A stretch of DNA of 64,000 nt from Vibrio sp. ES.051 (GCF_002563795.1 NZ_PDJL01000003.1:682001-746000); one strand, 5' to 3'. Shown: positions 24,727 to 34,704, counted from the stretch's first letter. Numbers and translations: made by a program. The notes: generated by a model not told the origin, from the letters alone.

Positions 24727-25986
24727 TCAGCGAGAGCGTCTTGATTTACCACGGTTTTTGTGGATAGCGAGTTTGGCTTTTAGCTTACGCTTTTCTGAGG
24801 AACGACTCTTTCGACAAGCGCCGCCGTTGCTCTCTACTTCTCTTGCTTCGACCAAGCTTGGTTCAAAACCTGCTAGCCATTCTTGTGGCAAACGTTGATC
24901 AAGTAAGTTCTCGATTGCATGTAGCAAATATTCTTCATCTCGGCTCATCAAAGACACCGCTAAACCAGACTTTCCAGCGCGTCCTGTCCGTCCAATACGA
25001 TGAACATAATCTTCAGCTTTAAACGGCATATCAAAATTAATCACTTGCTCGAGCTCTTGGATATCGAGACCACGCGCTGCAACATCGGTCGCGATCAACG
25101 CACGAACCTTACCTTGTTTAAACTCGTTCAAAGCTCGCTGACGAGCGCCTTGCGACTTATCTCCATTGATGGAGACAGCTTTAATACCATCCAATTTTAG
25201 CTCTTTGGCAAGTTCGTCGCTGCCTTGCTTTGTTTTCGTAAAAACGAGGACTTGCTGCCAATTACGCGAGCCGATTAAATATGCCAGTAATTCACGTTTA
25301 CGCTTTTTATCTACGGGATAAACAATCTGCTTGACGGTTTCAGCCGTTGTATTAGCAGGAGAAACTTCGACCTCGACGGGCGTGTCCATCAATTTATAAG
25401 CGATGGTTTTAATGCGTTTTTCAAATGTTGCAGAAAACAGCATAACCTGTTTCTCTGTCGGCAAGCGTCGCAAGATGCGTTGTAAGTCCGGCCAAAATCC
25501 CATATCTAACATACGATCTGCTTCATCTAGAACTAACGTGGCTGTCTTTGAGATGTTTACATTGCCATTAAACAAGTGATCCAACAGTCGACCAGGCGTC
25601 GCAATCAGAATATCTGCACCTTCTTCGAGCTTTTTCTTTTGGACACTCATACTCGTACCGCCATACACACAGACAAGGCGCAGCTCAGTTTGAGCTGAGT
25701 ATTGCACCAAGTGGTCAAATACCTGCTGTGCCAACTCGCGGGTCGGAACCAAAATCAATGCTTGAGGAGTTCCGTTACGTTTCTTTTGCTGAACGGCTTG
25801 GATAATCGGCAAACCAAATGCCGCCGTCTTCCCCGTTCCCGTTTGCGCTGCAGCGAGAAGGTTCTTTCCTTCTAGAACATGTGGGATAGACTTTTCTTGT
25901 ACAGGTGTCGGCGTCACGATATTCAGACTACTCAGCGTCTCTATTAGCTTTTGTTCGATGCCTAGATCAGCAAAATTCACGGACAT
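24727..25986 (-). CDS. DEAD-box RNA helicase, RhlE group
   Basis: This is a 419-residue helicase with the full motif set: Q-motif region (FADLG ... PTPVQEKSIP), motif I AAQTGTGKT, Ia PTRELAQQ, II DEAD in LDEADRMLDMGF, III SAT, V ARGLDI and VI HRIGRTGRAG. The basic C-terminal tail (KRKLKAKLAIHKNRGKSRRSR region) would help bind RNA. The start at 25986 has TGAGG upstream; an ATG at 25998 lacks one. RhlE-type helicases remodel ribosomal RNA or assist RNA decay at low temperature. The subgroup is judged from overall likeness, so it could equally be named for another DEAD paralogue. Confidence 0.9.
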   Translation of the reverse strand: MSVNFADLGIEQKLIETLSSLNIVTPTPVQEKSIPHVLEGKNLLAAAQTGTGKTAAFGLPIIQAVQQKKRNGTPQALILVPTRELAQQVFDHLVQYSAQTELRLVCVYGGTSMSVQKKKLEEGADILIATPGRLLDHLFNGNVNISKTATLVLDEADRMLDMGFWPDLQRILRRLPTEKQVMLFSATFEKRIKTIAYKLMDTPVEVEVSPANTTAETVKQIVYPVDKKRKRELLAYLIGSRNWQQVLVFTKTKQGSDELAKELKLDGIKAVSINGDKSQGARQRALNEFKQGKVRALIATDVAARGLDIQELEQVINFDMPFKAEDYVHRIGRTGRAGKSGLAVSLMSRDEEYLLHAIENLLDQRLPQEWLAGFEPSLVEAREVESNGGACRKSRSSEKRKLKAKLAIHKNRGKSRRSR

Positions 25987-26048
25987 GTTAAACCTCATAA
26001 TTTTTGGATCGCAGAGTTTAACAGAGCCCTCAGGGCCATACTACCTTT

Positions 26049-26657
26049 CTATCTCAGCGACTCTTTACCGTTTAACTGTTGTTGATACTCATACGACTGG
26101 CGCAAAACGTCTTGATAAAGTGAAGAAAACTTATCCTCCAAGAACAAGTATTCTTGCTCAATGACTGAAAATGTCGTTGTGAGGTCGGCCATTCTAGGAC
26201 TTCTTTGCGACATTCGATGTAGCGCAAATTCGATATTGTTAAGATCTTGATATGACTGCAGCCAATGACCGCTCCACATGCGGTTGTGTAGTAATAAGAA
26301 TCGTGACGGTAAGCTGTCGTGAACATCTCGATCCACTCGTAGGTAAGCGGAATGCACAAAACTGTCGAGGGAAAGAGTATGAAAATCTTGCCAATGTTTC
26401 GCTAAGCAATGATCCCAAAACATATCTAGAGCAATAGGGGCAAAACGGCGCGCAACCCCCGTGAAATGAGGTTTGCACTCATCGACAATAGAGTGGTGGT
26501 CAGTAATACGATCCACAAAACGATGCAGTTTGATGCCATTCGAGATATCAGCGCTATACTGTTTGCTTGGATCTCCTTTGACGAAGTCTCCAAGCAAGTT
26601 TCCCAATAAATGACTTTTACAATGTTCTGCGATATGCAGGTGGGCTAGAAAGTTCAT
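26049..26657 (-). CDS. acpH: Acyl carrier protein phosphodiesterase
   Basis: This 202-residue protein is close to E. coli AcpH in length. It starts MNFLAHLHIA and holds the metal-binding HD-like pattern: GDFVKGD, HRFVDRITDHH and LDMFWDHCLAKHW. AcpH removes 4'-phosphopantetheine from holo-ACP, resetting the carrier in fatty acid synthesis. The ATG lacks a good ribosome site but is where homology begins. A 34-residue ORF with an excellent ribosome site sits 67 bases upstream on the same strand and may be co-transcribed. Confidence 0.92.
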   Translation of the reverse strand: MNFLAHLHIAEHCKSHLLGNLLGDFVKGDPSKQYSADISNGIKLHRFVDRITDHHSIVDECKPHFTGVARRFAPIALDMFWDHCLAKHWQDFHTLSLDSFVHSAYLRVDRDVHDSLPSRFLLLHNRMWSGHWLQSYQDLNNIEFALHRMSQRSPRMADLTTTFSVIEQEYLFLEDKFSSLYQDVLRQSYEYQQQLNGKESLR

Positions 26658-26724
26658 TCGACGTTTAGGCTTGGTGTGACATGCCTTATTATAACGTTAA
26701 TTAAGCCGCGATGAGAGTACTCTC

Positions 26725-26829
26725 CTATTCGGCTTCGTTGTCTGAGCCAACGTACTCCGACAAGGTAATGCCAATTTCAAGCGCATCTAGCAGCTCAAGG
26801 CTCTCGTCGTTTTGGTATTGGTCGCTCAT
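26725..26829 (-). CDS. 34-residue acidic small protein (candidate)
   Basis: ATG at complement 26827-26829 follows AGGAGG at a spacing of five bases, one of the best ribosome sites in the window. The peptide starts MSDQYQNDES, has a central amphipathic helix-like stretch and ends GSDNEAE; it is strongly acidic with no basic residues. Its stop lies inside a hairpin formed by AAGCCG / CGGCTT with an inner GAGAGTACTCTC palindrome. It precedes acpH. No family was recognised; it could be a regulator or a leader peptide. Confidence 0.55.
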   Translation of the reverse strand: MSDQYQNDESLELLDALEIGITLSEYVGSDNEAE

Positions 26830-27207
26830 TGTGACCTCCTGTATTTAAGCTATCTTGCTTTAACTTACTGATGCTCTGTCTTTCTATCTCCGCACCAGCA
26901 CTCCTTTTTATAATCTTTATATGACATATTCATGACGGCGAGAAGCCTAGATTTAAAAACCTATGAGCAAAATCAAAAGTAAACGATTGCACGAAAATTT
27001 CACTCCTACCGCATCTTTTTTATAGGGGTAGATTTTTCAAAAAACTGGTCACTCAAAAGGCATGGCGCTTTGCCATAACCTACCCTACCTCACATTTTTT
27101 AAAATAAACACATTCTTCGTTACATATTTTGCTGATTAACATCGCATATTTTGTTTCGATAGAACCATAGATTGGTTCAATATTTTTTATCTCAAATGGA
27201 GCTTTAA
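26830..27207. other. AT-rich intergenic region before the chemoreceptor gene
   Basis: About 380 bases of AT-rich DNA separate the divergent 34-residue ORF and the chemoreceptor. I see no further ORF with a ribosome site, no repeat family and no recognised RNA. It presumably holds both promoters. Confidence 0.5.
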
Positions 27208-28638
27208 ATGAGAGAAGTTGAGTTTAGAACGATAGACAGGTTGTTTATCAAGATGTCTATCAACGACAAAATGTGGGTTATTTTCCTCCTGTTTATGGTG
27301 GCGCTCACTTCTGTGGCAGGAAGCCGTTATATGAATGAAATGCAACAATTTGAACAACAGGCGATTGCAACAACCCAAGCACGGCTGTCTGGGCTTATCG
27401 ATGCGCAGACAAAGGATGTGTTAAAAATTGATGGCATATCTAAAGTGAGCGCATTAAAAACAAGCGAATTTATGCAAGGCGCTGCAACCGCTTACGCCAC
27501 TTTACAATCCGGTGAGATTGTAAAGCTCACTCATAACATGTCAGCACAATACCAATCGGCCAAATCAGCCGCCCTCACCTCTTTGTTGCTGAGCTTTTTA
27601 TGGGCAGTGCCATTTGCAATTTTCTCATACTGGGTGGCTACATTTATCGGTGGCGCGCTGTGGGTTTTATACACAACCACTGAGAAGATTGGTGCTGGCG
27701 ATTTAACGTCTCGTCTGGGGTTTCATCCGGGTAGAGACGAGTTTGGAACCATTGGCTGTGCGTTAGATAACTCTATGGATACCCTGACGGAATTGGTCAA
27801 CAGCGTGAAAGATAACGCAAATACATTAAGTGAAACCTCAGCAGCATTTGAAAAAGATATGCAGCTAAGTGAGACGCAAATATCGCATCAATACCAAACT
27901 CTGGATTCAGTCGCGACAGCGATGGAAGAAATGACAGCATCAGCGAAAGAAGTTTCAAGTATTTCAGAACAAGCCACGACTCAGTCTGATCAAGATGCTA
28001 AAAAAATCGAATTGAGCCGTAATCGCGTTCAAAACGTGATTGGCGAAATCGAAACCTTATCGGGTTATATTGAGCAAGCGTCTACATCTGTAACGAACTT
28101 AAATGTGAACACGACTCAAATTAATGACGTTATTACCACAATTAACGCGATATCAGAACAAACCAATCTGCTCGCACTGAATGCAGCTATTGAGGCGGCT
28201 CGAGCAGGTGAACAAGGACGTGGCTTTGCTGTCGTGGCGGACGAAGTTCGTACCCTTGCAAGTCGAACCCAACAAGCAACGGTAGAAATTCAATCAATGA
28301 TTGAGAAGCTGCAAACAGAAAGTCAAAGCATCGCTTCAATAACCGATCGCACCGTACAACAAGCTCAAGCAAGCAGTCAGCTTATTAATGAGGTTGGCCA
28401 TGACGTCACGGCGATTGCAGAATCTGCGCGCTCATTGATGGACATGAGTATTCAAATTTCTACTTCAGCAGAAGAACAAAGTGCAGTGGCGAATGATATT
28501 GCGTCTGAGCTCTCAGAGATCCGAACCCAATCAAGCAAAATCCGTGAAGTGGCAGAGCAATCCACCTCTGGCGTTACAAACCTAACTAAAGCATCACTCT
28601 CGCTTGGAGAAGTGTTAAAACGCTACCGAACCGCTTAA
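27208..28638 (+). CDS. Methyl-accepting chemotaxis protein with short periplasmic domain
   Basis: This 476-residue receptor has a first membrane segment at about 20-40, a periplasmic part of only about 80 residues, a second segment at about 125-155 with a HAMP-like stretch, and a long cytoplasmic coiled coil. The signalling hairpin tip is the invariant [32 protein letters not shown]. It signals through CheW/CheA to the flagellar motor. The small sensor domain has no recognisable cache or four-helix pattern, so the ligand is unknown. GGAG precedes the ATG, and a terminator follows. It is a single-gene unit. Confidence 0.93.
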   Translation: MREVEFRTIDRLFIKMSINDKMWVIFLLFMVALTSVAGSRYMNEMQQFEQQAIATTQARLSGLIDAQTKDVLKIDGISKVSALKTSEFMQGAATAYATLQSGEIVKLTHNMSAQYQSAKSAALTSLLLSFLWAVPFAIFSYWVATFIGGALWVLYTTTEKIGAGDLTSRLGFHPGRDEFGTIGCALDNSMDTLTELVNSVKDNANTLSETSAAFEKDMQLSETQISHQYQTLDSVATAMEEMTASAKEVSSISEQATTQSDQDAKKIELSRNRVQNVIGEIETLSGYIEQASTSVTNLNVNTTQINDVITTINAISEQTNLLALNAAIEAARAGEQGRGFAVVADEVRTLASRTQQATVEIQSMIEKLQTESQSIASITDRTVQQAQASSQLINEVGHDVTAIAESARSLMDMSIQISTSAEEQSAVANDIASELSEIRTQSSKIREVAEQSTSGVTNLTKASLSLGEVLKRYRTA

Positions 28639-28658
28639 CTCAGTAAATATCGATACAC

Positions 28659-28684
28659 AAAGGGCTCCTAAAGAGCCCTTTTTT
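28659..28684 (+). terminator. Terminator of chemoreceptor gene
   Basis: The hairpin AAAGGGCTC / GAGCCCTTT ends in a T-run, about 20 bases after the stop codon. Confidence 0.93.
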
Positions 28685-28835
28685 GTTATTTTTAAACGTC
28701 GACATTCTTGGCTTCGAACAACTGGATATTTGAAGTGAATCTCAAGTTCTCGTTGTACCTGATGAAATAATATTCATAAACAAGACGTTCCGCTATGCTT
28801 AATCTGCTAGTTCCAATTTGCTGCTGGAAAATAAT

Positions 28836-29051
28836 ATGAATAATAACAAAGATACAAAAGACATTGAAAACTTGAGTTGTCCACTCTGTCAGGGAGACGA
28901 ATATTTAATCTCATCAGATGGCGAAAAATTTACTTGTGCTGCTTGCGGGTTCCACACGAAAAATTTCTCATCCATTCAATGCTTACACCAAACTCCATAT
29001 TTACAGTCTAAATGTAAACATATTCATAGTCTAAGTAGGGTTTGCCATTAA
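28836..29051 (+). CDS. Small zinc-ribbon protein
   Basis: This 71-residue protein starts at ATG 28836 after GGAA; an earlier in-frame TTG is less likely. It has two Cys-x2-Cys pairs (CPLC and CAAC) about 17 residues apart, the spacing of a zinc ribbon, then a short cysteine/histidine-rich tail (KCKHIHSLSRVCH). I recognise no named family. It converges on the HAD phosphatase gene with a shared terminator just downstream. Confidence 0.65.
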   Translation: MNNNKDTKDIENLSCPLCQGDEYLISSDGEKFTCAACGFHTKNFSSIQCLHQTPYLQSKCKHIHSLSRVCH

Positions 29052-29054
29052 AAG

Positions 29055-29723
29055 TTAAACAGAGCAGCTAAATAGCTGCTCTTTTAATTCATCTAGATGT
29101 TGAATACGGATAACACGCTCATCATCAACACGGTTAATCGCTTCGCCATTAAATAACTGTATCGTCTTAATACCTGCATTTATTCCTGCTTCTACGCCTT
29201 TCGGCGTGTCATCGATATACAGACAGTCACTTGGTAAAAAGCCCATACTCATTGCACTGTACATCAGCAAATCTGGCTCTGGTTTCCAACTGTTTGCATC
29301 AAAAGCCGAAAACACTTTTCCTTGAAACGCATCCAATAAACCTGTTAGCTCAAGTGCATATTCGATTTTATCTTTTGGTCCATTTGACGCAACGCAGTAC
29401 TCGATATTGTGAGAGTCAAGCAACTGAATTAAGCGCTTTACACCATCCATCGGTTGTAAGTGGCGAACAAAAAGAGATTGTACTTCTTCTCGATATTGCG
29501 GCTCTAATTCATCAATAGGGACTTCGATTTTTTTTAATTCTTTGGTATCTAAGAGAATATCCGCTAGCTTCCCACCTTTAAAATGAGAAACACATTCTTC
29601 TATGGTTAACTCAGCGCCATGTTGGTTAAATACATTCACTAATGCCTGACAACACAAACGCTCACTATCGACCAACGTTCCATCACAATCAAAGATCACG
29701 CACTTAATATTGGTAATTGCCAT
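29055..29723 (-). CDS. HAD-family phosphatase, YieH-like
   Basis: This 222-residue HAD hydrolase with a helical cap has motif I FDCDGTLVDSE (D12 nucleophile, D14 acid), motif II in ASNGP, and motif III/IV K in WKPEPD with DDTPKG. The cap start FKGGKLADIL and the SNGPKDK segment resemble E. coli YieH, reported as a 6-phosphogluconate phosphatase. Related family members act on other sugar phosphates. GGGGGA precedes the ATG. It is a lone gene; no sugar pathway is adjacent. Confidence 0.88.
   Translation of the reverse strand: MAITNIKCVIFDCDGTLVDSERLCCQALVNVFNQHGAELTIEECVSHFKGGKLADILLDTKELKKIEVPIDELEPQYREEVQSLFVRHLQPMDGVKRLIQLLDSHNIEYCVASNGPKDKIEYALELTGLLDAFQGKVFSAFDANSWKPEPDLLMYSAMSMGFLPSDCLYIDDTPKGVEAGINAGIKTIQLFNGEAINRVDDERVIRIQHLDELKEQLFSCSV
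29061..29085. terminator. Bidirectional terminator
   Basis: AGAGCAGCTA and its perfect complement TAGCTGCTCT sit between convergent genes, with a T-run on the plus side and As before. The hairpin overlaps the last codons of the minus-strand HAD gene. Confidence 0.85.
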
Positions 29724-29925
29724 AGCCGTCCCCCAAGCACATTATAAATGTCGCTGACCAAACTGAGTTTATTCAAAAATATTTAGTTTAATCATATTTG
29801 AGTTTGGGATTGTTTAAACGACGAGCTTGGCATTTCGCAGAAATGAAGGTGAGGAATTACAGTTTTTCTAAGCAAGATCACCGATTGTTATCTTGCTTGA
29901 CTCTTTATGCATCTGAACACTCAAT

Positions 29926-30432
29926 CTAGTTTTCAATTATGATTGCATCACACAATTTATGTTCTCTCGCTAATTTTTTCGCAAGATCGATGACAAATTG
30001 GCTCTTTTCAGAATTAGAAACCGCCACATCAGATATCAGCGTGCTACTTTCAAAATGACTGATAATAGCGACACCAGCCGGACTACCGTCCTTAAAACCG
30101 ACATACAATTCAAAGTCAGGTGTTAAAATAATTTGAGTCAGATACTCTACCACCATGTCTTGATCGTATTTTTCTTCCCAGCGTTGCGCTTGCAAAATAG
30201 AAAACATGATGGTTAACCGATGAAAGTCGACCAGAAAGATCTCGTCAGGTTCAATCTCTGAGTTACCGTCAAGTAAGCTGGTTTTTTTGATCACTCGATA
30301 AGTGTGTTCATCTAATGCTTTGAAGTAGACGTCTCGTCCTATCAAGCTTTCTGGTGTAGGGAATTCTACTTCAACCAAATTATATAGCCACGCATTTTTA
30401 CGCTCTATACTGGCTCGCTGTTGTTCGTTCAT
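29926..30432 (-). CDS. Unknown protein with possible acetyltransferase-like C-terminal half
   Basis: This 168-residue soluble protein has AAGG upstream of the ATG. The second half (FELYVGFKDGSPAGVAIIS, a polar turn, then a final helix KKLAREHKLCDAIII) has the strand-turn-helix rhythm of the GNAT fold, but the acetyl-CoA motif R/Q-x-x-G-x-G/A is missing, so a catalytic role is doubtful. I cannot name a family. It stands alone between the HAD phosphatase and creA genes. Confidence 0.65.
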   Translation of the reverse strand: MNEQQRASIERKNAWLYNLVEVEFPTPESLIGRDVYFKALDEHTYRVIKKTSLLDGNSEIEPDEIFLVDFHRLTIMFSILQAQRWEEKYDQDMVVEYLTQIILTPDFELYVGFKDGSPAGVAIISHFESSTLISDVAVSNSEKSQFVIDLAKKLAREHKLCDAIIIEN

Positions 30433-30768
30433 TTGAGTACCTTAATCACAAGCTACAAAGTAGTAGCAAAACAAAAATTTATGCCGAGTAGCCTACTCAT
30501 TTAAGAGAATGCATCGGCTCCAGTCTCCTTAAGAAACCTAACACTTCAACATCGTTTGGCCAGCAGGCAAGATCACGAATAGAAACACGGTGTTTTGAGT
30601 CAAAGGTCTTAAAACACACGCGGCAAGACCTATTTTTGTTTGGAGCCGTACATTAGCATGAATGCCTATTACAAACCTAGAACATGTAAACCTTAGAGGC
30701 TAAATTTTGTTTTAGTGGCAAACGTCTGATAGATTTCATCAATATCTTTCCTAGTTAAGGACAAAATA
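30433..30768. other. Intergenic region with orphan hairpins
   Basis: No protein gene with a convincing ribosome site lies here. It contains a nested inverted repeat near 30482-30520 (GCCGA ... TCGGC around GAGTAG / CTACTC) and, at 30604-30637, a terminator-like hairpin on the plus strand. The next gene, creA, starts 130 bases later. The stretch may encode a small RNA. Confidence 0.4.
30604..30637 (+). terminator. Orphan terminator-like hairpin
   Basis: AGGTCTT pairs with AAGACCT across a 14-base loop and is followed by ATTTTTG. No plus-strand protein gene lies upstream for nearly 1.6 kb, so it may end a small RNA. Confidence 0.5.
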
Positions 30769-31236
30769 ATGAAAAAAATGCTGTTAAGTGCATTACTTGT
30801 AACTGCGTTGGCGGGTTGCTCAGATAATGACGTGGCTGACGTAGGGCTTGGCTGGTTTACACTGAAAGACATAAAAGTAGGTGAATTAAAGGACGATACT
30901 GTTACTGGTGTCACTTGTCATATTGCGTCTATAGAAGATGATTTCAGCTTAGCCGACCCAAGTGACAGCTCTATCTCTTGTCGTCAGACGGGTGAAATCA
31001 CATCTGAAATGATTGCACAAATAGATAAAAGTAAGTCCGGCGAAATCGTATTTAAGAAATCGAAAAGTATTTTCTTCAAAACAATGAAGGTAAGACGCAT
31101 CTACGATCCAGAGAATCAAACCCTACTCTACCTTTCTTACACCACAAAAGAGACCGAAGGTAGCTTCAAGCACAGTTTATCAACCGTACCTCTTTGGGGC
31201 ACCAAGGCTTATGTACAACCGACTGAGATAAAATAG
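30769..31236 (+). CDS. creA: CreA-family protein, predicted lipoprotein
   Basis: This 155-residue protein resembles CreA: TVTGVTCHIAS, DSSISCRQTG, GEIVFKKSKS and the C-terminal LSTVPLWG match the family order, and two cysteines probably form the family disulfide. The signal sequence ends in LAGC (Cys about residue 17), so this copy looks like a lipoprotein; E. coli CreA has an ordinary signal peptide. CreA function is unknown, although it lies beside creBC in enterobacteria. No creBC-like genes are nearby. AAGGA precedes the ATG at seven bases. Confidence 0.87.
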   Translation: MKKMLLSALLVTALAGCSDNDVADVGLGWFTLKDIKVGELKDDTVTGVTCHIASIEDDFSLADPSDSSISCRQTGEITSEMIAQIDKSKSGEIVFKKSKSIFFKTMKVRRIYDPENQTLLYLSYTTKETEGSFKHSLSTVPLWGTKAYVQPTEIK

Positions 31237-31265
31237 CGATTCCGCTATTGGGTTACAATTACCAC

Positions 31266-31326
31266 CGCCCGCTGCATTTTTAGCGGGCGAACTTCGTGTA
31301 ATAAACACCACGAGTTGCATTTTTTT
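31266..31326 (+). terminator. Tandem hairpins ending creA
   Basis: CGCCCGCT / AGCGGGCG (31266-31289) is followed by a second stem AACT-CGTG / CACG-AGTT (31290-31316) and a run of seven or more T residues. The second hairpin is the likely terminator; the first may assist. Confidence 0.78.
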
Positions 31327-31330
31327 GTGA

Positions 31331-31336
31331 TATAAT
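31331..31336 (+). promoter_or_regulatory. Extended -10 promoter element of gsk
   Basis: TATAAT preceded by TGA gives an extended -10 box, with no obvious -35 at the right distance. It lies 34 bases before the gsk ATG, so a short leader is expected. Confidence 0.55.
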
Positions 31337-31369
31337 CACGCCTCTTTTTTTCCTCAATCAAGAACAAGC

Positions 31370-32674
31370 ATGAAGTTTCCTGGTCAGCGTACATCTAAAC
31401 ACTACTTCCCAACTCACGCTCGTGATCCATTAGTTAACCAAATCCGACAAGCGCCCAAACTATACCGCCCAACGATTGTTGGCGTTGGTCAAACCATCGT
31501 AGATATCGAAGCTCGTGTAGATGATGCGTTTTTAGAAAAATACAATCTAAGCAAAGGGCACTCTCTCGTTCTTGAAGAAAGCAAAGCTGATGCACTCTAT
31601 GAAGAGCTTGTTGAACAAGGCTTGATCACTCACCAGTATCCTGGTGACACCATTGGCAACACACTGCATAACTACTCTGTGTTAGCTGATAGCAAATCGG
31701 TATTGTTGGGGGTAATGTCAAAGAACATCCAAGTTGGTTCATTTGCGTATCGCTACCTTTGTCGTACCTCTTCACGCATGAACTTGAACCACCTTCAAAT
31801 CGTTGATGGTCCAATTGGTCGCTGTTACACCTTAATTACTCAAGACGGTGAGCGCACATTTGCGATCAACGAAGGTCATATGAATCAATTACTTCCAGAA
31901 AGTATTCCTGAAGAAGTTTTTGAGAAAGCCTCTGCTCTCGTGGTCTCATCTTACCTTATGCGTGGTAATGAAGAAGATCCGATGCCTAAAGCGGTTCAGA
32001 AGGCAATTGACTTTGCGAAGAAGCATGATGTTCCTGTCGTACTCACCTTAGGAACAAAATATGTCATCGAAGGCAATGTCGAATGGTGGCAAGAGTACAT
32101 TCGCGAAAATATTTCTGTGGTTGCGATGAATGAGGAAGAAGGCGCAGCATTAACGGGAGAAACGAACCCGCTAACAGCAGCAGACAAAGCCTTAGAATGG
32201 GTTGACCTCGTACTGTGTACCGCTGGTCCAAACGGGCTATACATGGCTGGGTACACCGACGAAAAAGTAAAACGTGAAACCACACACGGCATTCTAGAAG
32301 GCTCGATTAAAGCATTCAACCAATACGAATTTAGTCGTGCCATGCGCAAAGCTGATTGTAAAAAGCCAATGAAGGTTTATTCGTATATTGGCCCTTACCT
32401 TGGTGGCCCTTTGGAAATTAAAAATACCAACGGCGCTGGTGATGCTGCACTCTCTGCCCTTTTACATGACATGGCAGCAAACTCTTTCCATCAAAAAGAA
32501 GTACCAAATTCAGAAAAGCACCAAGTACGCTGCCTGACCTACTCGTCACTTTCGCAGATCTGTAAATATGCGAACCGAGTGAGTTACGAAGTGCTAACAC
32601 AACACTCTCCTCGCCTTTCTCGTGCTCTCCCAGAACGCGAAGATAGCTTGGAAGAAGCCTATTGGGATCGTTAA
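31370..32674 (+). CDS. gsk: Inosine/guanosine kinase
   Basis: This is a 434-residue ribokinase-family enzyme that matches E. coli Gsk from the first residues (MKFPGQRTSKHYFP). The ribokinase glycine motif is in PGDTIGNTLHN, and the anion-hole/catalytic motif NTNGAGDAALSALL, with the catalytic Asp in GAGD, is near residue 360. Gsk phosphorylates inosine and guanosine to IMP and GMP in purine salvage. An extended -10 box lies just upstream and a terminator just after, so it is a single-gene unit. Length is normal. Confidence 0.95.
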   Translation: MKFPGQRTSKHYFPTHARDPLVNQIRQAPKLYRPTIVGVGQTIVDIEARVDDAFLEKYNLSKGHSLVLEESKADALYEELVEQGLITHQYPGDTIGNTLHNYSVLADSKSVLLGVMSKNIQVGSFAYRYLCRTSSRMNLNHLQIVDGPIGRCYTLITQDGERTFAINEGHMNQLLPESIPEEVFEKASALVVSSYLMRGNEEDPMPKAVQKAIDFAKKHDVPVVLTLGTKYVIEGNVEWWQEYIRENISVVAMNEEEGAALTGETNPLTAADKALEWVDLVLCTAGPNGLYMAGYTDEKVKRETTHGILEGSIKAFNQYEFSRAMRKADCKKPMKVYSYIGPYLGGPLEIKNTNGAGDAALSALLHDMAANSFHQKEVPNSEKHQVRCLTYSSLSQICKYANRVSYEVLTQHSPRLSRALPEREDSLEEAYWDR

Positions 32675-32705
32675 GATCAATAGCTTAAGAGCAAGAAATA
32701 TACTG

Positions 32706-32729
32706 AGGTCACCATTTGGTGGCCTTTTT
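32706..32729 (+). terminator. Terminator of gsk
   Basis: GGTCACC-ATTT-GGTGGCC, with one G-T pair, is followed by five T residues, about 30 bases after the stop. Confidence 0.92.
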
Positions 32730-32914
32730 ATTTTGATATGGCGCAGTATTTAGTAGATTCTGTTAATCTCTAGCACACTATGACGCACGAACGCCTTTAC
32801 ACTTCAAACGTAAACAAGGTTACTTGTGCGCAAACCTTTACTCAAAGGCAGTATAGCTCGCTACTCGCAGCTCAATATTGAAACGCCATTTGTAAGTCAT
32901 TTCGGGGAATATCC

Positions 32915-34663
32915 ATGCGGTCTGATATTGAAATTTGTCGACACACACCATTGTCATCTATTGATGTTATCGCGAATAGAGCGGGTTTGTTACCTCAAGA
33001 GTACGATACTCATGGAAGGCATAAAGCGAAGGTTCATCCCAAATGCCTCGATCGTCTTCGTACAAATAAAGACGGCAAACTTGTTCTCGTTACCGCGATT
33101 ACTCCGACCCCTCTAGGGGAAGGAAAAACCGTGACAACCGTCGGGTTAGCGCAAGGGTTAGCAAAACTAAATCAGTCAGTGTTTGCTTGTATTAGACAGC
33201 CTTCAATGGGACCTGTGTTTGGCATTAAAGGCGGTGCAGCTGGGGGCGGCTACTCTCAAGTTGCCCCAATGGAAGAGCTCAACTTACATCTCACTGGTGA
33301 TATTCATGCCGTCACGGCAGCTCACAACCTAGCCTCGGCAGCGTTAGACGCACGTTTGTTTCATGAGCAACGCGAAGGATACGATGCCTTTGAGGCACGA
33401 ACCGGATTGAAAGCACTTAAAATCGCCGTAGAAAGCATTACTTGGAAACGGGTGATGGACCATAATGACCGAGCACTACGCAAGGTCAAGATTGGTTTGA
33501 ATGAACCAGGAAAAATCATTAATGGCTATGAACGCAATGAAGGTTTCGACATTTCGGCCGCTTCTGAGTTGATGGCAATTATTGCTTTGGCTAAAAACTT
33601 AAAAGATCTTCGTCAGCGAATCGGGAAAATAGTCGTTGCTTACGATTTAGCAGGCAATCCTATCACGACTGAGCATCTGCAAGTTGCAGGCGCAATGGCG
33701 GTAACGCTCAAAGAGGCTATTGCCCCTACTCTGATGCAAACCTTAGAAGGTGTGCCGACTCTTATTCATGCGGGCCCTTTTGCGAACATCGCCCATGGTA
33801 ATTCATCCATCATCGCTGACAAAATTGCATTAAAACTATCAAGTTACACGGTCACTGAAGCCGGGTTCGGATCCGATATGGGGTTTGAGAAAGCGTGTAA
33901 TATTAAAGCTGAAGCTGCAAACAAGGCGCCAGATTGCGTGGTCATTGTTGCAACTTTGCGAGGCTTAAAAGCCAATTCAGGTCACTACGATTTACGCCCT
34001 GGTGCGACGTTCCCAGAGTCCATTTTCGATCCAGCCCCCAAAGCACTAGAAGCAGGGTTCGAAAATTTAAAATGGCATATTAATAACGTCCACAAGTATG
34101 GGGTTCCAGCGGTTGTGGCTATTAATCAATTTCCCCAAGATAGTGCAACGGAATTGAAAGCGCTCCAAACGCTGATTCACGAATTCAACCCTGACGTTAA
34201 AGTGGCGATTAGTACGGCTTTTACCAATGGTGGAGAAGGTAGCGCAACATTGGCACAACAGGTTATTGATGCCTGTGAAAACCGCTCCGACTTCCGGCCT
34301 CTTTACCAAAAGCAACATGCTCTGAAAGAAAAACTGATGGCCGTTTGTGAAGCTGGTTATGGCGCAGCAAATATTGAAATGAGCGAACTGGCTAAAGAGC
34401 AACTTGCGCACTTTGAAAGGCTTGGCTTTAACGACTTGGCGGTTTGTATCGCGAAAACACCACTATCAATCACCACTGACTCATCCATCAAAGGGGCCCC
34501 AACAGGATTCACGATCCCTATCCGAGAATTACGCTTATGCGCCGGAGCTGGGTTTATTTACGCCTTATCAGGCAACGTAATGACAATGCCGGGGCTTCCT
34601 GACAAACCCGCTTTTATGAACCTCGATCTTGATGATGACGGTAATATTATTGGTCTCTCCTAA
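32915..34663 (+). CDS. fhs: Formate--tetrahydrofolate ligase
   Basis: This 582-residue enzyme has the ATP-binding motif [10 protein letters not shown] at 63-72 and family blocks [31 protein letters not shown] and [10 protein letters not shown]. Fhs joins formate to tetrahydrofolate at the cost of ATP, giving 10-formyl-THF for purine and one-carbon metabolism. The length is slightly above the typical 555-560. GGGGA lies upstream of the chosen ATG; an upstream in-frame extension has no ribosome site. No ZTP riboswitch was seen. It shares a formate theme with the FocA-CBS channel 12 kb away, without direct linkage. Confidence 0.95.
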   Translation: MRSDIEICRHTPLSSIDVIANRAGLLPQEYDTHGRHKAKVHPKCLDRLRTNKDGKLVLVTAITPTPLGEGKTVTTVGLAQGLAKLNQSVFACIRQPSMGPVFGIKGGAAGGGYSQVAPMEELNLHLTGDIHAVTAAHNLASAALDARLFHEQREGYDAFEARTGLKALKIAVESITWKRVMDHNDRALRKVKIGLNEPGKIINGYERNEGFDISAASELMAIIALAKNLKDLRQRIGKIVVAYDLAGNPITTEHLQVAGAMAVTLKEAIAPTLMQTLEGVPTLIHAGPFANIAHGNSSIIADKIALKLSSYTVTEAGFGSDMGFEKACNIKAEAANKAPDCVVIVATLRGLKANSGHYDLRPGATFPESIFDPAPKALEAGFENLKWHINNVHKYGVPAVVAINQFPQDSATELKALQTLIHEFNPDVKVAISTAFTNGGEGSATLAQQVIDACENRSDFRPLYQKQHALKEKLMAVCEAGYGAANIEMSELAKEQLAHFERLGFNDLAVCIAKTPLSITTDSSIKGAPTGFTIPIRELRLCAGAGFIYALSGNVMTMPGLPDKPAFMNLDLDDDGNIIGLS

Positions 34664-34704
34664 TCAAACCCGTTAGTAGCTTGTATCACCACTTATATAT
34701 TTTA

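Noticed and set aside
32675..32914. ZTP riboswitch upstream of fhs
   Set aside because: The conserved motifs of the pfl/ZTP class were looked for and not found.
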